DNA of 64,000 nt from Pseudomonas lini (lineage in GTDB: Bacteria; Pseudomonadota; Gammaproteobacteria; Pseudomonadales; Pseudomonadaceae), in contig NZ_JYLB01000007.1 of NCBI RefSeq assembly GCF_001042905.1, positions 124,001 through 188,000 on the forward strand, in the 5' to 3' direction. The notes under the pieces were generated by a model. It did no database searches. It was not told the DNA's origin and was given only the letters and a program-made list of their open reading frames with translations. Below, one piece after another: positions 1-11,315 of the stretch. Within the stretch, counting starts at the first letter, position 1. Every line of letters starts with the position of its first letter. A program made the translations under genes and the position numbers.

Positions 1-51
1 CACTACATTCGCCTATCTGGAGGCTGATCAAGCGGTCAACTGACGTTCATT

Positions 52-204
52 TCAAGCGGCCAGAAAGCAAGAAGCCTCCCAGCTTTTAGACTGGAAGGCT
101 TCGCGGCGGTAGCTGCCTTTGCCCTTGGTTGGCCGTTCCTGGCGGCTGCGGAACAGGGGTTGGGCGATGATGGATTTGGCCTTGTTGGGGCGTTTTTTGC
201 TCAT
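52..204 (-). CDS. arfA: Alternative ribosome-rescue factor ArfA
   Basis: A 50-codon reading frame reads MSKKRPNKAKSIIAQPLFRS at the N-terminus, followed by RQERPTKGKGSYRR and ending FLAA. This is the short basic ArfA family. ArfA binds ribosomes stalled on mRNAs without a stop codon and recruits release factor RF2, backing up tmRNA. The start is fixed by an AGGAG 6 bases upstream of the ATG. A perfect-length 12-bp hairpin lies inside the coding sequence at 71-102 (codons about 35-45), as expected for arfA mRNAs that are cut or terminated inside the gene so that ArfA itself is made from a nonstop message. The family assignment is firm; the regulation is inferred from the E. coli case. Confidence 0.93.
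   Translation of the reverse strand: MSKKRPNKAKSIIAQPLFRSRQERPTKGKGSYRREAFQSKSWEASCFLAA
71..102 (-). promoter_or_regulatory. Hairpin inside arfA coding region (RNase III/termination element)
   Basis: The arms are GAAGCCTCCCAG (71-82) and CTGGAAGGCTTC (91-102) with an 8-base loop. On the arfA (minus) RNA every position pairs, one as G-U. In E. coli a comparable hairpin in the arfA 3' coding region is cleaved by RNase III and yields a nonstop message that tmRNA normally destroys, so ArfA appears only when tmRNA fails. Confidence 0.8.
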
Positions 205-390
205 GGTGGTCTCCTGTAGAAGGGGGGAGTATACAGCGTTCTTTCAGTAGCGTAATCCACGCTTGATATGAGTTAGGGGTAACTCTGATTGCCTTGATAT
301 GCCTGGAACTGAATACGGATTTTTAGTGGTCGCCCGATGAAGCAGTACGGCTGATTTCATAACGACTATGCCGCATTAAGGATATTAATC

Positions 391-1317
391 ATGAAGAAAA
401 TCATCTTGTTAGTTTGGGCCTTTCTGTTGGTTGCCTGTTCTACCCAGCGAGAAGAACAGGTGCCGCTTCAGAGCGTATCGAATGAAGAACAACTGGCCCC
501 CTTGGCGCAAAGCCGAAATAATGGCGCTGCAGTCGCTGCCGATCTCAATGTCAAATGGAGTCAAACATCACGCAATTGTTTCAATAGTGAAACTGCACCT
601 AGCTTTTTGTGTTCGGGTGTTGTGATTAGAGGAACAACTTATGGGGATGGCTACAATGTTTGGGATCCAAGTCCGGGTGGCGTGAAAAATGGATTTGTAG
701 CATTTTCCTATATGCGCCAGGATTCAAAGTTTCCAGCTCTTTATGGCCATGCAAATAATGGTTATATAGCGACGCCGATTTCTGAATTGACTGCCGGGCA
801 ATTAAGATTTCAGTACCTTTGTTTTTTTCCAATAGATGGCGCGACAGAATGGCGTTCGGATAATGGCTGTGGGCAGCACAGTCTTCACGGTGCCATAAGC
901 CGCTATTGTTCTTCGCAAGGTATTAGTAACGCGGATCAATTCGTGGCGCACTATATGGCTAATACACCGGTCCGGGAGCAGAAGCAATGTAGCTTCGACG
1001 TTCGTGACACATCGACTTATCAAACGGCAGCCTTGTTCCGTGAGGGATTACTGGCGATGCGAAGAATTCCTAAAAATAAAGTAAACGATGAAAATGAACT
1101 TGTGGTTCGGGTTTGGAATAAGCAGGCGCCTGCCAATATGCCCATAAAGTCATTTTTTTATACAGATGCATCAGGTTTGAATCAAGCGAAAAAGAACCAA
1201 AACTCTTACTACAGCCAAACCGGCGGAAAAATTGTGCCAATCGTAAAGCTGACAATTAACAGTTCAACTTGGGCTGCCTTGTTCAGCTACTCCGCTGCTG
1301 ATCAGGTTTACCCTTGA
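391..1317 (+). CDS. Halovibrin-like (HvnA-type) exported lipoprotein
   Basis: A 308-residue protein. It starts with a lipoprotein signal peptide (MKKIILLVWAFLLVAC, lipobox LVAC, Cys16) followed by Ser17. The mature part has the order I associate with halovibrin HvnA-type proteins: FLCSGVVIRGTTY near residue 71, NVWDPSPG, an FSYMR strand, LCFFPIDG near 142, a Cys-rich GCGQHS region, and a late FFYTDASGLNQAKKNQNSYY block with TGGKIVPI. Halovibrins of Vibrio were described as secreted mono-ADP-ribosyltransferases; I assign the family from memory of such pseudomonad proteins and cannot point to a proven catalytic Arg-Ser-Glu triad. The gene is clearly more AT-rich than its neighbours and stands alone between arfA and holA, which suggests later acquisition. 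It could instead be an unrelated secreted protein. Confidence 0.5.
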   Translation: MKKIILLVWAFLLVACSTQREEQVPLQSVSNEEQLAPLAQSRNNGAAVAADLNVKWSQTSRNCFNSETAPSFLCSGVVIRGTTYGDGYNVWDPSPGGVKNGFVAFSYMRQDSKFPALYGHANNGYIATPISELTAGQLRFQYLCFFPIDGATEWRSDNGCGQHSLHGAISRYCSSQGISNADQFVAHYMANTPVREQKQCSFDVRDTSTYQTAALFREGLLAMRRIPKNKVNDENELVVRVWNKQAPANMPIKSFFYTDASGLNQAKKNQNSYYSQTGGKIVPIVKLTINSSTWAALFSYSAADQVYP

Positions 1318-1379
1318 GGCTTCGTGCATTCATCGGTTATCCGAACCCGTAGCGAGAGGTGGCCCCCCGGCGGTTGGCG

Positions 1380-2417
1380 TTACTCGGCTGGTAATGCCAA
1401 TCGTTGGCCAGCCATCAAAAGTGAGAGTCGGCTCAGACTCATCCACGGCGAGCCCGCCGCCTGGCCCTTGATCTGCGCATCAATTCGCTGCGCTTCGAGC
1501 AACAACTGCGCCCAGCGTTGCGCCGAGTAGCGTTGCAGCGCCTTGCTCATCAGCGGTTTGCGTTTGTCCCAGATTGGCGGTCGGGCCTGGCTGAAGGCTT
1601 TGTCCAGTGGCACGCCCTGGCTGTATTGCAGCGAGAGGTTGGCCAGCAGGCGCAGCTCCCGGGCCAGCGCCCAGAGAATCACCGGCGGTTCGACGCCTTC
1701 GCCGCGCAACCCTTCGAGCATGCGCAGGGCGTGAGCAGCCTCGCCATTAAGAATCGCATCGGTCAGGCCGAAGACGTCGAAACGCGCACTGTCGGCCACT
1801 GCCGCTTGCACGGTTTCGACGGTGATCTGGCCACCCTCGGCCATCAGCTTGAGCTTTTCGATTTCCTGGGCGGCAGCCAGCAAGTTGCCCTCGACCCGAG
1901 CGGCGATCAGTTCGACGGCGTCCTGACTGGCGGAAAGCCCGGCCTGGGACAGGCGTTGGCGGATCCAGCTCGGCAACTGGTTGGTGTCCACTGGCCAGAT
2001 CTGCACGAACTGGGTTTGCGGACCTTCGATCAGTGCCTTGCCCCACTTGGTCTTTTGCGCGCTGCCGTCAAGCTTGGGCAGGCTGATCAATAGCACCGTG
2101 TCTTCAGCCGGGCGCGAGCAATACTCGATGAATGCCGCGGCGCCTTTGTCACCGGGTTTGCCAGAGGGCAGACGCAGTTCCAGAAGACGTTTTTCAGCGA
2201 ACAGCGACATGCTGGCGCCGGCCTGTAGCAGCGTACCCCAGTCGAAACTGGCGTCGGCGGCGAAGACCTGGCGTTCATCGAAACCTTGTTGGCGGGCAGC
2301 CGCGCGGATGGCGTCGGCGGCTTCCTGGCACAGCAGTGGGTCATCGCCACTGATGACGTAGACCGGCGCGAGGGCGCCTTGCAGGTGTTTACCGAGTTGG
2401 GCGGGGGCGAGTTTCAT
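1380..2417 (-). CDS. holA: DNA polymerase III delta subunit
   Basis: A 345-residue HolA. The N-terminal clamp-loader fold begins MKLAPAQLGKHLQGALAPVY and continues VISGDDPLLCQEAADAIR, the usual HolA opening. The delta subunit opens the beta sliding clamp in the DnaX clamp-loader complex during replication; it has an AAA+-like fold without a working Walker A motif, and none is seen here. It is the last gene of leuS-lptE-holA, 39 bases after lptE, with an intercistronic hairpin between them. Length and gene position match the pseudomonad holA. Confidence 0.95.
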   Translation of the reverse strand: MKLAPAQLGKHLQGALAPVYVISGDDPLLCQEAADAIRAAARQQGFDERQVFAADASFDWGTLLQAGASMSLFAEKRLLELRLPSGKPGDKGAAAFIEYCSRPAEDTVLLISLPKLDGSAQKTKWGKALIEGPQTQFVQIWPVDTNQLPSWIRQRLSQAGLSASQDAVELIAARVEGNLLAAAQEIEKLKLMAEGGQITVETVQAAVADSARFDVFGLTDAILNGEAAHALRMLEGLRGEGVEPPVILWALARELRLLANLSLQYSQGVPLDKAFSQARPPIWDKRKPLMSKALQRYSAQRWAQLLLEAQRIDAQIKGQAAGSPWMSLSRLSLLMAGQRLALPAE

Positions 2418-2431
2418 AAGAAGAGGCGAAC

Positions 2432-2449
2432 GGGGCGCCTGAGCGCCCC
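2432..2449 (-). promoter_or_regulatory. Intercistronic hairpin, lptE-holA
   Basis: GGGGCGC (2432-2438), loop CTGA, GCGCCCC (2443-2449): a perfect 7-bp GC stem between the lptE stop and holA start. No T-run follows on the minus strand, so it is more likely an mRNA stability or processing hairpin than a terminator. Confidence 0.55.
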
Positions 2450-2456
2450 GTAAGGC

Positions 2457-3062
2457 TTATTGCTGCGGCAGTTCGACAGGCGACTGACGCGGAGTTTCCG
2501 CTTCAGCCTTCTGCGCCGCTTCCAGTGCGTCGGCTTCAGCCTTGGCCCTGGCGTCTGCGGTCTGTTGCAGATGTTCCAGCTGAGTCGGGGTCAGCTGTTG
2601 CAGGCGCAGCATCATGCGTTGAACCAGTTCACGACGCATTTCCTTGCGGGCATCGTTGGCTTCCTGGTCAGAACCCACCAGGTTGTTGCCGTCATGGATG
2701 AAGACTTTCTGTACTTCGAGCTTGTCGCTCAGCAGTTGCAGGTTGCCTTGACCCCGGATGTCGTAGCTCAGCACCGTGCTCATCTGGTACTCGCCAGTAC
2801 GACCGGCGCCCGCGTAACTGAGGATGCGCTGGCTTTCCTGCTCATCGGCCAGAAACAGCTTGTAAGGCGCGCCGCTGTAAACCTTGACACCACTGCTTTC
2901 CAGCACCTGACGCAGTTGCGTCACGGTTTCGCCGTAGGCATTGCGGGCACTCAGATCGAGTTCCTTGATCGCCAGTTCAGTGGTGCCGGTGCCGCGCAGC
3001 TGGAAACCGCAGGCGCTCAGCAGGACTGCAAGGCCCATCACCAGCAAATTGCGTTTGATCAT
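2457..3062 (-). CDS. lptE: LPS-assembly lipoprotein LptE
   Basis: A 201-residue outer-membrane lipoprotein. LptE plugs the LptD barrel and delivers lipopolysaccharide to the cell surface. The start MIKRNLLVMGLAVLLSACGF was chosen because GGGG/AGGGG lies 8-10 bases upstream and because it places the lipobox LSAC at Cys18; an upstream in-frame ATG at 3098 would bury the signal peptide. The body has the LptE strand pattern (GFQLRGTG, IKELDLSARNAYGE, TQLRQVLESSGV). The tail after about residue 165 is Ala/Glu/Gln-rich and probably disordered, as in other pseudomonad LptE proteins. Confidence 0.93.
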   Translation of the reverse strand: MIKRNLLVMGLAVLLSACGFQLRGTGTTELAIKELDLSARNAYGETVTQLRQVLESSGVKVYSGAPYKLFLADEQESQRILSYAGAGRTGEYQMSTVLSYDIRGQGNLQLLSDKLEVQKVFIHDGNNLVGSDQEANDARKEMRRELVQRMMLRLQQLTPTQLEHLQQTADARAKAEADALEAAQKAEAETPRQSPVELPQQ

Positions 3063-3119
3063 CTTGTTGCTCCCCTTGAAACCATGTGGGCCGGTCAAGC
3101 GGCCCGAAAGGTTTTACTC

Positions 3120-3142
3120 GGCGCCAGGCATGACCTGGCGCC
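3120..3142 (-). promoter_or_regulatory. Intercistronic hairpin, leuS-lptE
   Basis: GGCGCCAGG (3120-3128) and CCTGGCGCC (3134-3142) form a perfect 9-bp stem with a 5-base loop, just after the leuS stop. There is no T-run on either strand, so it probably shapes differential stability or processing of the leuS-lptE-holA message rather than ending transcription. Confidence 0.55.
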
Positions 3143-3151
3143 CGATCCAAT

Positions 3152-5917
<2,766 letters not shown>

Positions 5918-6038
5918 TTACACGCAAGGACGTGGCCAATACCCGCTCCGAGGGCCGTTGGTCGCGGCACTCAGCCGGTTTTTTCAGCGAGGCTAAGCTC
6001 TAAAAGGGGAGTGAGTCTTATCTTCAATGAGGTGATGG

Positions 6039-6359
6039 ATGGTTGAGTCACAGCAAAAAGCTACAAAACCGGAGCTGTACGAAAGACTGATAGACCGTCT
6101 CGCAATGGCCTTGGATGTGGCCAAAACCGGCGGTCGGCTTCGCGATGAGCGTCCCCTGGAGCTGGAGCTGCGTGGTTTGAGTCCCGCAGAGTTTGAACTG
6201 GTCAAGGCCTATCTGGATCGTAGTGAGCGTGAAACGCACGGATGCTTGTCAGCAGCAATGAAGCAACTCGAGGCACCACGTTCGGCCAAGATCATCTGGC
6301 TCAAGGATAAGGCACCTGGCAAAGGCGCGGTAAAGGTCCGGTCTTTGCAATTCAAGTAA
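6039..6359 (+). CDS. Conserved small protein of unknown function
   Basis: A 106-residue, probably cytoplasmic, helix-rich protein with no signal peptide or membrane segment. A GAGGTG stands 6 bases upstream of the ATG. The N-terminal half is strongly charged (PELYERLIDRLAMALDVAKT; RLRDERPLELELRGLSPAEF), and the C-terminus is Lys-rich and basic (IIWLKDKAPGKGAVKVRSLQ). I do not recognise a domain. It sits between leuS and the YdcF-family gene, the position of PA3986 in P. aeruginosa, so it is probably a conserved Pseudomonas protein rather than a chance frame. Confidence 0.7.
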   Translation: MVESQQKATKPELYERLIDRLAMALDVAKTGGRLRDERPLELELRGLSPAEFELVKAYLDRSERETHGCLSAAMKQLEAPRSAKIIWLKDKAPGKGAVKVRSLQFK

Positions 6360-6465
6360 GGGCACTTGAAGCCATGGAATATGGTTTTTTGAAGCAAAGT
6401 CCTTCCACATTTGTTGTCGCATTGCGTCAACCCACCTAGGCTTCGGGCATCTATGGAGATGCCCG

Positions 6466-7227
6466 ATGCCTTTTCGTTATTTCATTAAACAACTTCTACT
6501 GCCACCCGGCATTTTATTACTGTTGCTGGTACTTGCCTGGTGGTGGCGCCGCTCAAGACCGAGGCTGGCGGGGTTGTGTTTCATCCTGGGCGTGGGCGGC
6601 TTCTGGCTGATGAGCCTGCCGGTGGTGGTGGAGTGGAGTGCCAAGGCCTTGGAGCGCGAGCCGCCGCTGGCGCGCGAGGAATGGGCAACCTTGGGGCGGC
6701 GCGCCGATGCGATCGTGGTACTGGGTTCAGGGCGTGAGCGTGGCGACCCGGCTTGGGGCGCCGACCAGCCGACCGGCGTAGGCCTGGGGCGCGAGCGTTA
6801 TGCCGCGCGCCTGGCCAAGGCGTCCGGTTTGCCGATTCTGACCAGTGGCGGGCTGCATTACGGAACGCCACCGACCGAAGCGAAGCTGATGGCGGACTCG
6901 TTGCTCGATGATTTCGGCGTGACGGTGCGCTGGCAGGAAGGGCGCAGCCGCACGACCTGGGAAAATGCGCAACTCAGCGCCCAGGTGTTGTTGCCGGAAG
7001 GGATCAAGCGGGTGGTGGTCGTGACTCAGGCCTGGCACATGCCGCGGGCAGTCTGGAGTTTTCAGCAGGCGGGATTTGAGGTGGTACCCGCGCCAGTGGG
7101 GTTTCTGGGCGTGGACAATGCCCGGCCGCTGGGCGGCTGGATGCCGGAATTCAAATCGATCTGGCAGAGCGGGCAGTTGATGAATGAGGCGGTGGGACAG
7201 ATCGGGTATTCGTTGTTTTATCGCTGA
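6466..7227 (+). CDS. YdcF/ElyC-family membrane protein (DUF218)
   Basis: A 253-residue protein with two N-terminal membrane helices (about residues 9-27 and 33-52) followed by a DUF218 Rossmann-like domain. Family marks are ADAIVVLGSGRERG near 83, ILTSGGLHYGTPPTEA near 124, SRTTWENAQLS near 155 and VVTQAWHMPRAVWSFQQAGF near 180. E. coli ElyC, of the same family, affects undecaprenyl-phosphate carrier metabolism for envelope polysaccharides; whether that applies here is not shown. The single gene is convergent with lnt and separated from it by a REPIN. Confidence 0.8.
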   Translation: MPFRYFIKQLLLPPGILLLLLVLAWWWRRSRPRLAGLCFILGVGGFWLMSLPVVVEWSAKALEREPPLAREEWATLGRRADAIVVLGSGRERGDPAWGADQPTGVGLGRERYAARLAKASGLPILTSGGLHYGTPPTEAKLMADSLLDDFGVTVRWQEGRSRTTWENAQLSAQVLLPEGIKRVVVVTQAWHMPRAVWSFQQAGFEVVPAPVGFLGVDNARPLGGWMPEFKSIWQSGQLMNEAVGQIGYSLFYR

Positions 7228-7233
7228 AAAAGC

Positions 7234-7310
7234 AAAAGATCGCAGCCTTCGGCAGCTCCTACAGGGTGTACACATTCCCATGTAGGAGCTGCCGAAGGCT
7301 GCGATCTTTT
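7234..7310. repeat. REPIN, family A
   Basis: Two perfect 30-base inverted copies (7234-7263 and 7281-7310) of a unit containing GTAGGAGCTGCCGAAGG and GCTGCGATCTTTT, with a 17-base spacer. Each unit has its own imperfect small hairpin. It lies between convergent genes and could also act as a bidirectional terminator. Confidence 0.85.
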
Positions 7311-7327
7311 TGCAGGCGGCGCGATAC

Positions 7328-8851
7328 TCAAACGGTTTTCGCCATCCGGTTGGCCACTAACGCCCAGCCAAACAACAACACGCAAACAATGATCAACGGC
7401 CACGAACGCCATTCCAGGTACGGCGTCAGGTTGTGCATCGGCACCACTTCGCCATACAGGATGCCTTGTTCGAACTGCGGGATCTGTGCAGTGATCTGGC
7501 CAAACGGGTTGATCAGGCCGGTCACACCGTTATTGGTGGCGCGGATCATCCAGCGACCAGCCTCAAGTGCGCGCATCTGTGCCATCTGCAAATGTTGCAG
7601 CGGGCCGATCGAAGTACCGAACCAAGTGTCGTTGCTGATGGTCAGCAGCAAATCGCTACGGGCAGCGAGGCTCGCGGCGAATTCCGGGTAGACCACTTCG
7701 TAGCAGATGAATGGCGCAATCTGATAACCCTTGGCCTGCAGCAGCGCTTGATCGGCCGGGCCACGGGCAAAGTCGGACATCGGCAGGTCGAAGAAAGCGA
7801 TCAGGCCGCGCAAGACTTCCTGCAATGGAACGTATTCGCCGAACGGCACCAGTTTCTGCTTCAGGTAAGTGCCATCGCCTTCACCAACAACGGTAATACC
7901 GTTGAAGAAGCGCTTCTCGTGATGGACTTCCTGGCGAATCGGCACGCCGGTAATCAGCGCGGATTTACGCTCGGCGGCGAAGCTTCCCATCATGTTCAGG
8001 TAGCCCTCGGCGGACTCCTTGAGCACCGGGACCGCCGTTTCCGGCCAGATCAGCAGGTCGACGCGTTTGGAGCTGAAACTCATGTCGCGGTACAGCGCCA
8101 GTTGCGCATTGAGCTGCGACGGATCCCACTTCATGCTTTGTTCGATGTTGCCTTGAATCGCCGCGACGCTCAGCGGCGCGCCCGAAGGGCTGGTCCAGTC
8201 ATGCTCCTTAAGCGCCATGCCAGCCACCCAAGGGCCGGCCAGCAGCAACACGCCCGCGGCGATGAAGCCTTTACGGCCAGTGCGCACCAATCGTGCAGCG
8301 TTGTAGATCAGCGCAGCCGTCAGGGCCAGGGTGAAGGAAATCAGCCACATGCCGCCGACAGGCGCGAGCCCGGTCAGTGGACCATTGAGCTGGCTATAAC
8401 CGGAATAGAGCCATGGGAAACCGGTAAGGAACCAGCCGCGAAAGGCTTCCTGACCCACCCACAACGCCGCAAATGCCAAGGCATCGGCCAGCGGCGCTTC
8501 GTTACGGCGCAGCCAGCGCGCCCAAATCCAGGCGGGCAGGGCAAAGAACCAGGCAATTGCGGCGGTGAAGAGCAGCATCAAGAAGCCGGCCAGCAGCACC
8601 GAGGCGCCGCCGAAGTTGTGAATGCTGTAGTAGATCCAGCTGGTGCCTGCGGCAAACAGGCCAAAACCGAAACACCAGCCACGGCCCAGGGCCTGACGGG
8701 GGTTCAGTTCACGCAAACCGGCATAAAAGAAACCGACCGCCAGCAATGCCAGCGGCCAGATATCGAATGGCGCCAGGGCCAGGGTGGTGAGTGCACCGGC
8801 CGCCACGGCCAGCAGGTTACCGGGCCAGCCGGGGCGGGTGATACGGAGCAT
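7328..8851 (-). CDS. lnt: Apolipoprotein N-acyltransferase
   Basis: A 507-residue inner-membrane enzyme that adds the third acyl chain to lipoproteins, the last step of lipoprotein maturation. Six to eight hydrophobic helices fill the first ~200 residues, followed by the periplasmic nitrilase domain and a final helix. Catalytic Glu, Lys and Cys are visible as LLIWPETAVPVLKES, KQKLVPFGEYVP and IAPFICYEVVYPEF. It lies 14 bases downstream of ybeX, forming the ybeZ-ybeY-ybeX-lnt operon common in gammaproteobacteria. Confidence 0.96.
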   Translation of the reverse strand: MLRITRPGWPGNLLAVAAGALTTLALAPFDIWPLALLAVGFFYAGLRELNPRQALGRGWCFGFGLFAAGTSWIYYSIHNFGGASVLLAGFLMLLFTAAIAWFFALPAWIWARWLRRNEAPLADALAFAALWVGQEAFRGWFLTGFPWLYSGYSQLNGPLTGLAPVGGMWLISFTLALTAALIYNAARLVRTGRKGFIAAGVLLLAGPWVAGMALKEHDWTSPSGAPLSVAAIQGNIEQSMKWDPSQLNAQLALYRDMSFSSKRVDLLIWPETAVPVLKESAEGYLNMMGSFAAERKSALITGVPIRQEVHHEKRFFNGITVVGEGDGTYLKQKLVPFGEYVPLQEVLRGLIAFFDLPMSDFARGPADQALLQAKGYQIAPFICYEVVYPEFAASLAARSDLLLTISNDTWFGTSIGPLQHLQMAQMRALEAGRWMIRATNNGVTGLINPFGQITAQIPQFEQGILYGEVVPMHNLTPYLEWRSWPLIIVCVLLFGWALVANRMAKTV

Positions 8852-8865
8852 TTCAGTCCTTAGAA

Positions 8866-9705
8866 TTACCGGGCGATAGGTGTCAAACGCAGCAAATGAA
8901 TCCGACGGCTGTCGGCGTTCAGGATGCGGAAGCGATAGGCGCCGATTTCAGTGATTTCATTGCGTTTTGGCAAGTGCCCGAACGCGCTCATCACCAAACC
9001 GCCGACGGTGTCGAACTCATCGTCGGAGAATTCGCTGTCGAAGAACTCGTTGAAGTTATCGATCGGCGTCAGGGCCTTGATCAGGAAGTCACCGCTGGGC
9101 AGCGGCTTGATGTAGCTGTCTTCTTCGACGTCGTGCTCGTCTTCGATGTCGCCGACGATCTGTTCCAGCACGTCTTCGATGGTCACCAGACCGGCCACGC
9201 CGCCGTATTCGTCAATGACGATGGCCATGTGGTTATGGTTGGCGCGAAACTCGCGCAGCAGCACATTCAGGCGCTTGGACTCGGGCACGAACGTGGCCGG
9301 GCGCAGCAGGTCCTTGATGTTGAAGCTGTCGCCGTTCTCCTTGAGGATCAACGGCAGCAAGTCCTTGGCCAGCAACACGCCCATCACGTCATCGTGGCTT
9401 TCACCGATCACCGGGTAGCGGGAGTGGGCCGAGTCGACCACGGCCGGCAGGAACTCGCGGGGTGTCTGGGTCGCCTTGATGCTGATCATCTGCGAGCGCG
9501 GGACCATGATGTCCCGTACTTGCAGGTCAGCAACCTGGATGGCGCCTTCGACGATGGCCAGCGCTTCGCTGTCCAGCAACTTGTTTTGATGTGCATCGCG
9601 CAGCAGCTCCAGCAGCTCCTGGCGGTTCTTCGGCTCGTGGGCAAAAGCCTGGGTGAGCTTACCCAGCCATGACTTCTGCCCGTTGCTCGATCGATCTTCG
9701 CTCAT
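8866..9705 (-). CDS. ybeX: CorC/YbeX-type CBS-domain protein
   Basis: A 279-residue cytoplasmic protein with two CBS domains (about residues 65-190: VRDIMVPRSQM; MAIVIDEYGGVAGLVTIEDV) and a C-terminal CorC/HlyC domain (about 205-279). It has no DUF21 membrane domain, so it is the short CorC/YbeX type, linked in enterobacteria to Mg/Co efflux and to ribosome maturation. It is tightly packed between ybeY (5 bases) and lnt (14 bases). Confidence 0.92.
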   Translation of the reverse strand: MSEDRSSNGQKSWLGKLTQAFAHEPKNRQELLELLRDAHQNKLLDSEALAIVEGAIQVADLQVRDIMVPRSQMISIKATQTPREFLPAVVDSAHSRYPVIGESHDDVMGVLLAKDLLPLILKENGDSFNIKDLLRPATFVPESKRLNVLLREFRANHNHMAIVIDEYGGVAGLVTIEDVLEQIVGDIEDEHDVEEDSYIKPLPSGDFLIKALTPIDNFNEFFDSEFSDDEFDTVGGLVMSAFGHLPKRNEITEIGAYRFRILNADSRRIHLLRLTPIAR

Positions 9706-9710
9706 AGCGA

Positions 9711-10205
9711 TTACTCTGAATCCTTTGTTGTTACGGTAGGGGATGTATCGGTTTCGTCGTCCGCATAAGGGTCAGGGTGACCCAACTCTGCAAGCAACGT
9801 TCGTTCCAGTGCTTCCATTTCTTCGGCTTCGTCATCATCTATATGGTCGTAACCAAGCAGATGCAAGCAGCCGTGAATGACCAGATGCGCCCAGTGGGCC
9901 TTTAATTCCTTGCCTTGTTCCGCCGCTTCGCGCTCGACCACTGCTACGCAGATCACCAGATCGCCGAGCAGGGGAATGTCGAGAAACTCATCCGGGACAT
10001 CGGCCGGGAATGACAAAACGTTGGTGGCATAGTCTTTCTGCCGCCAGGTGAAGTTCAGTTCGCGGGCTTCCTCTTCGTCGACCAAACGGATGGTCATTTC
10101 GGAGTCGGCAGTACGCTGGCGCAGGGCCAGTTCGCACCATTGACGGAATTCGGCTTCGCTTGGGGCAGACGCTTCGGTAGCCAGTTGCAGATCAAGCTCA
10201 AGCAT
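9711..10205 (-). CDS. ybeY: rRNA maturation endoribonuclease YbeY
   Basis: A 164-residue metalloprotein with the zinc motif HxxxHxxxxxH in [15 protein letters not shown] near residue 112. YbeY works in 16S rRNA 3'-end maturation and ribosome quality control. The start [12 protein letters not shown] overlaps the end of ybeZ by 8 bases (the ybeZ TGA is inside the first codons), suggesting translational coupling; the longer frame from 10271 would lie mostly inside ybeZ and is rejected. An acidic tail follows the catalytic core. Confidence 0.95.
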   Translation of the reverse strand: MLELDLQLATEASAPSEAEFRQWCELALRQRTADSEMTIRLVDEEEARELNFTWRQKDYATNVLSFPADVPDEFLDIPLLGDLVICVAVVEREAAEQGKELKAHWAHLVIHGCLHLLGYDHIDDDEAEEMEALERTLLAELGHPDPYADDETDTSPTVTTKDSE

Positions 10206-11214
10206 CGGGGCGAGTGTCCTTGGAAGATAACTTCGCCGGTTCGTCGGCCGCGCGATTTTCGAAGCGCTCATAGGCTTCGACGATGCGCTGCACCAGCGGA
10301 TGGCGCACCACGTCCTTGGGCATGAAATGGGTGAAGCTGATACCCGGTACGTCTTTCAGCACCTCGATCACATGATGCAGCCCGGACTTGGTGCCTTTCG
10401 GCAGGTCGACCTGGGTGATGTCACCGGTGATGACCGCAGTGGAGCCAAAGCCGATACGGGTCAGGAACATCTTCATCTGCTCGACGGTGGTGTTCTGGCT
10501 TTCGTCGAGGATGATGAAGCTGTTATTCAGCGTACGACCGCGCATGTAGGCCAGCGGCGCAACTTCGATCACTTGACGCTCGATCAGCTTGGCGACGTAT
10601 TCGAAACCGAGCATTTCGTAGAGCGCGTCATAGAGCGGGCGCAGGTACGGGTCGATTTTCTGGGACAGGTCGCCGGGCAGGAAACCGAGCTTTTCGCCCG
10701 CTTCAACCGCCGGACGCACCAGCAGAATGCGGCGGATCTGCTCGCGTTCCAGCGCGTCTACCGCGCAGGCAACGGCCAGATAGGTCTTGCCGGTACCGGC
10801 CGGGCCGATGCCGAAGTTGATATCGTTACCAAGGATTTCCTTCACGTAGCGCAGCTGATTCAAGCCGCGAGGGCGAATCATGCCTTTCTTGGTGCGCAAG
10901 GCGACGGACGGTTCGGCGGGGGAGTGGTTGTCCAATTCCTCGACGGCCGATTCCTGCAGGAACAGGTGAACCATGTCTGGCGACAGTTCGGTACCTTTGG
11001 TTTCCCGGTACAAGCGGCGCAGCAGGTTTTCCGCGGAGGTGGTGTGCTTGGGCTCGCCGATCAGTTCGAACTGGTTTCCACGGTTGCGGATCTCGATCGC
11101 GAGGCGCTGTTCGATCAAGCGCAGATGCTCGTCGAATTGCCCGCACAGATTGGCGAAGCGGCGAGCTTCAAAAGGCTCGAGGATGAAACGATGTGGTTCT
11201 ATGGGTGCGTTCAA
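10198..11214 (-). CDS. ybeZ: PhoH-family ATPase YbeZ
   Basis: A 338-residue PhoH-like P-loop protein. The Walker A is [15 protein letters not shown] near residue 150 and the Walker B region [12 protein letters not shown] near 240; [20 protein letters not shown] lies between them. The N-terminal ~100 residues are the usual PhoH extension. YbeZ interacts functionally with YbeY in rRNA processing. It is the first gene of ybeZ-ybeY-ybeX-lnt, and its end overlaps ybeY by 8 bases. Confidence 0.94.
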   Translation of the reverse strand: MNAPIEPHRFILEPFEARRFANLCGQFDEHLRLIEQRLAIEIRNRGNQFELIGEPKHTTSAENLLRRLYRETKGTELSPDMVHLFLQESAVEELDNHSPAEPSVALRTKKGMIRPRGLNQLRYVKEILGNDINFGIGPAGTGKTYLAVACAVDALEREQIRRILLVRPAVEAGEKLGFLPGDLSQKIDPYLRPLYDALYEMLGFEYVAKLIERQVIEVAPLAYMRGRTLNNSFIILDESQNTTVEQMKMFLTRIGFGSTAVITGDITQVDLPKGTKSGLHHVIEVLKDVPGISFTHFMPKDVVRHPLVQRIVEAYERFENRAADEPAKLSSKDTRPDA

Positions 11215-11315
11215 GGTCGTATTTAGCCGCCCTGGGGCAATTATGATGAATAAAGGATAGCGCCAGTCGCCTGGGTACGAAAGCTCTTATACGGACCAAT
11301 GTTGAACACCGTCCC

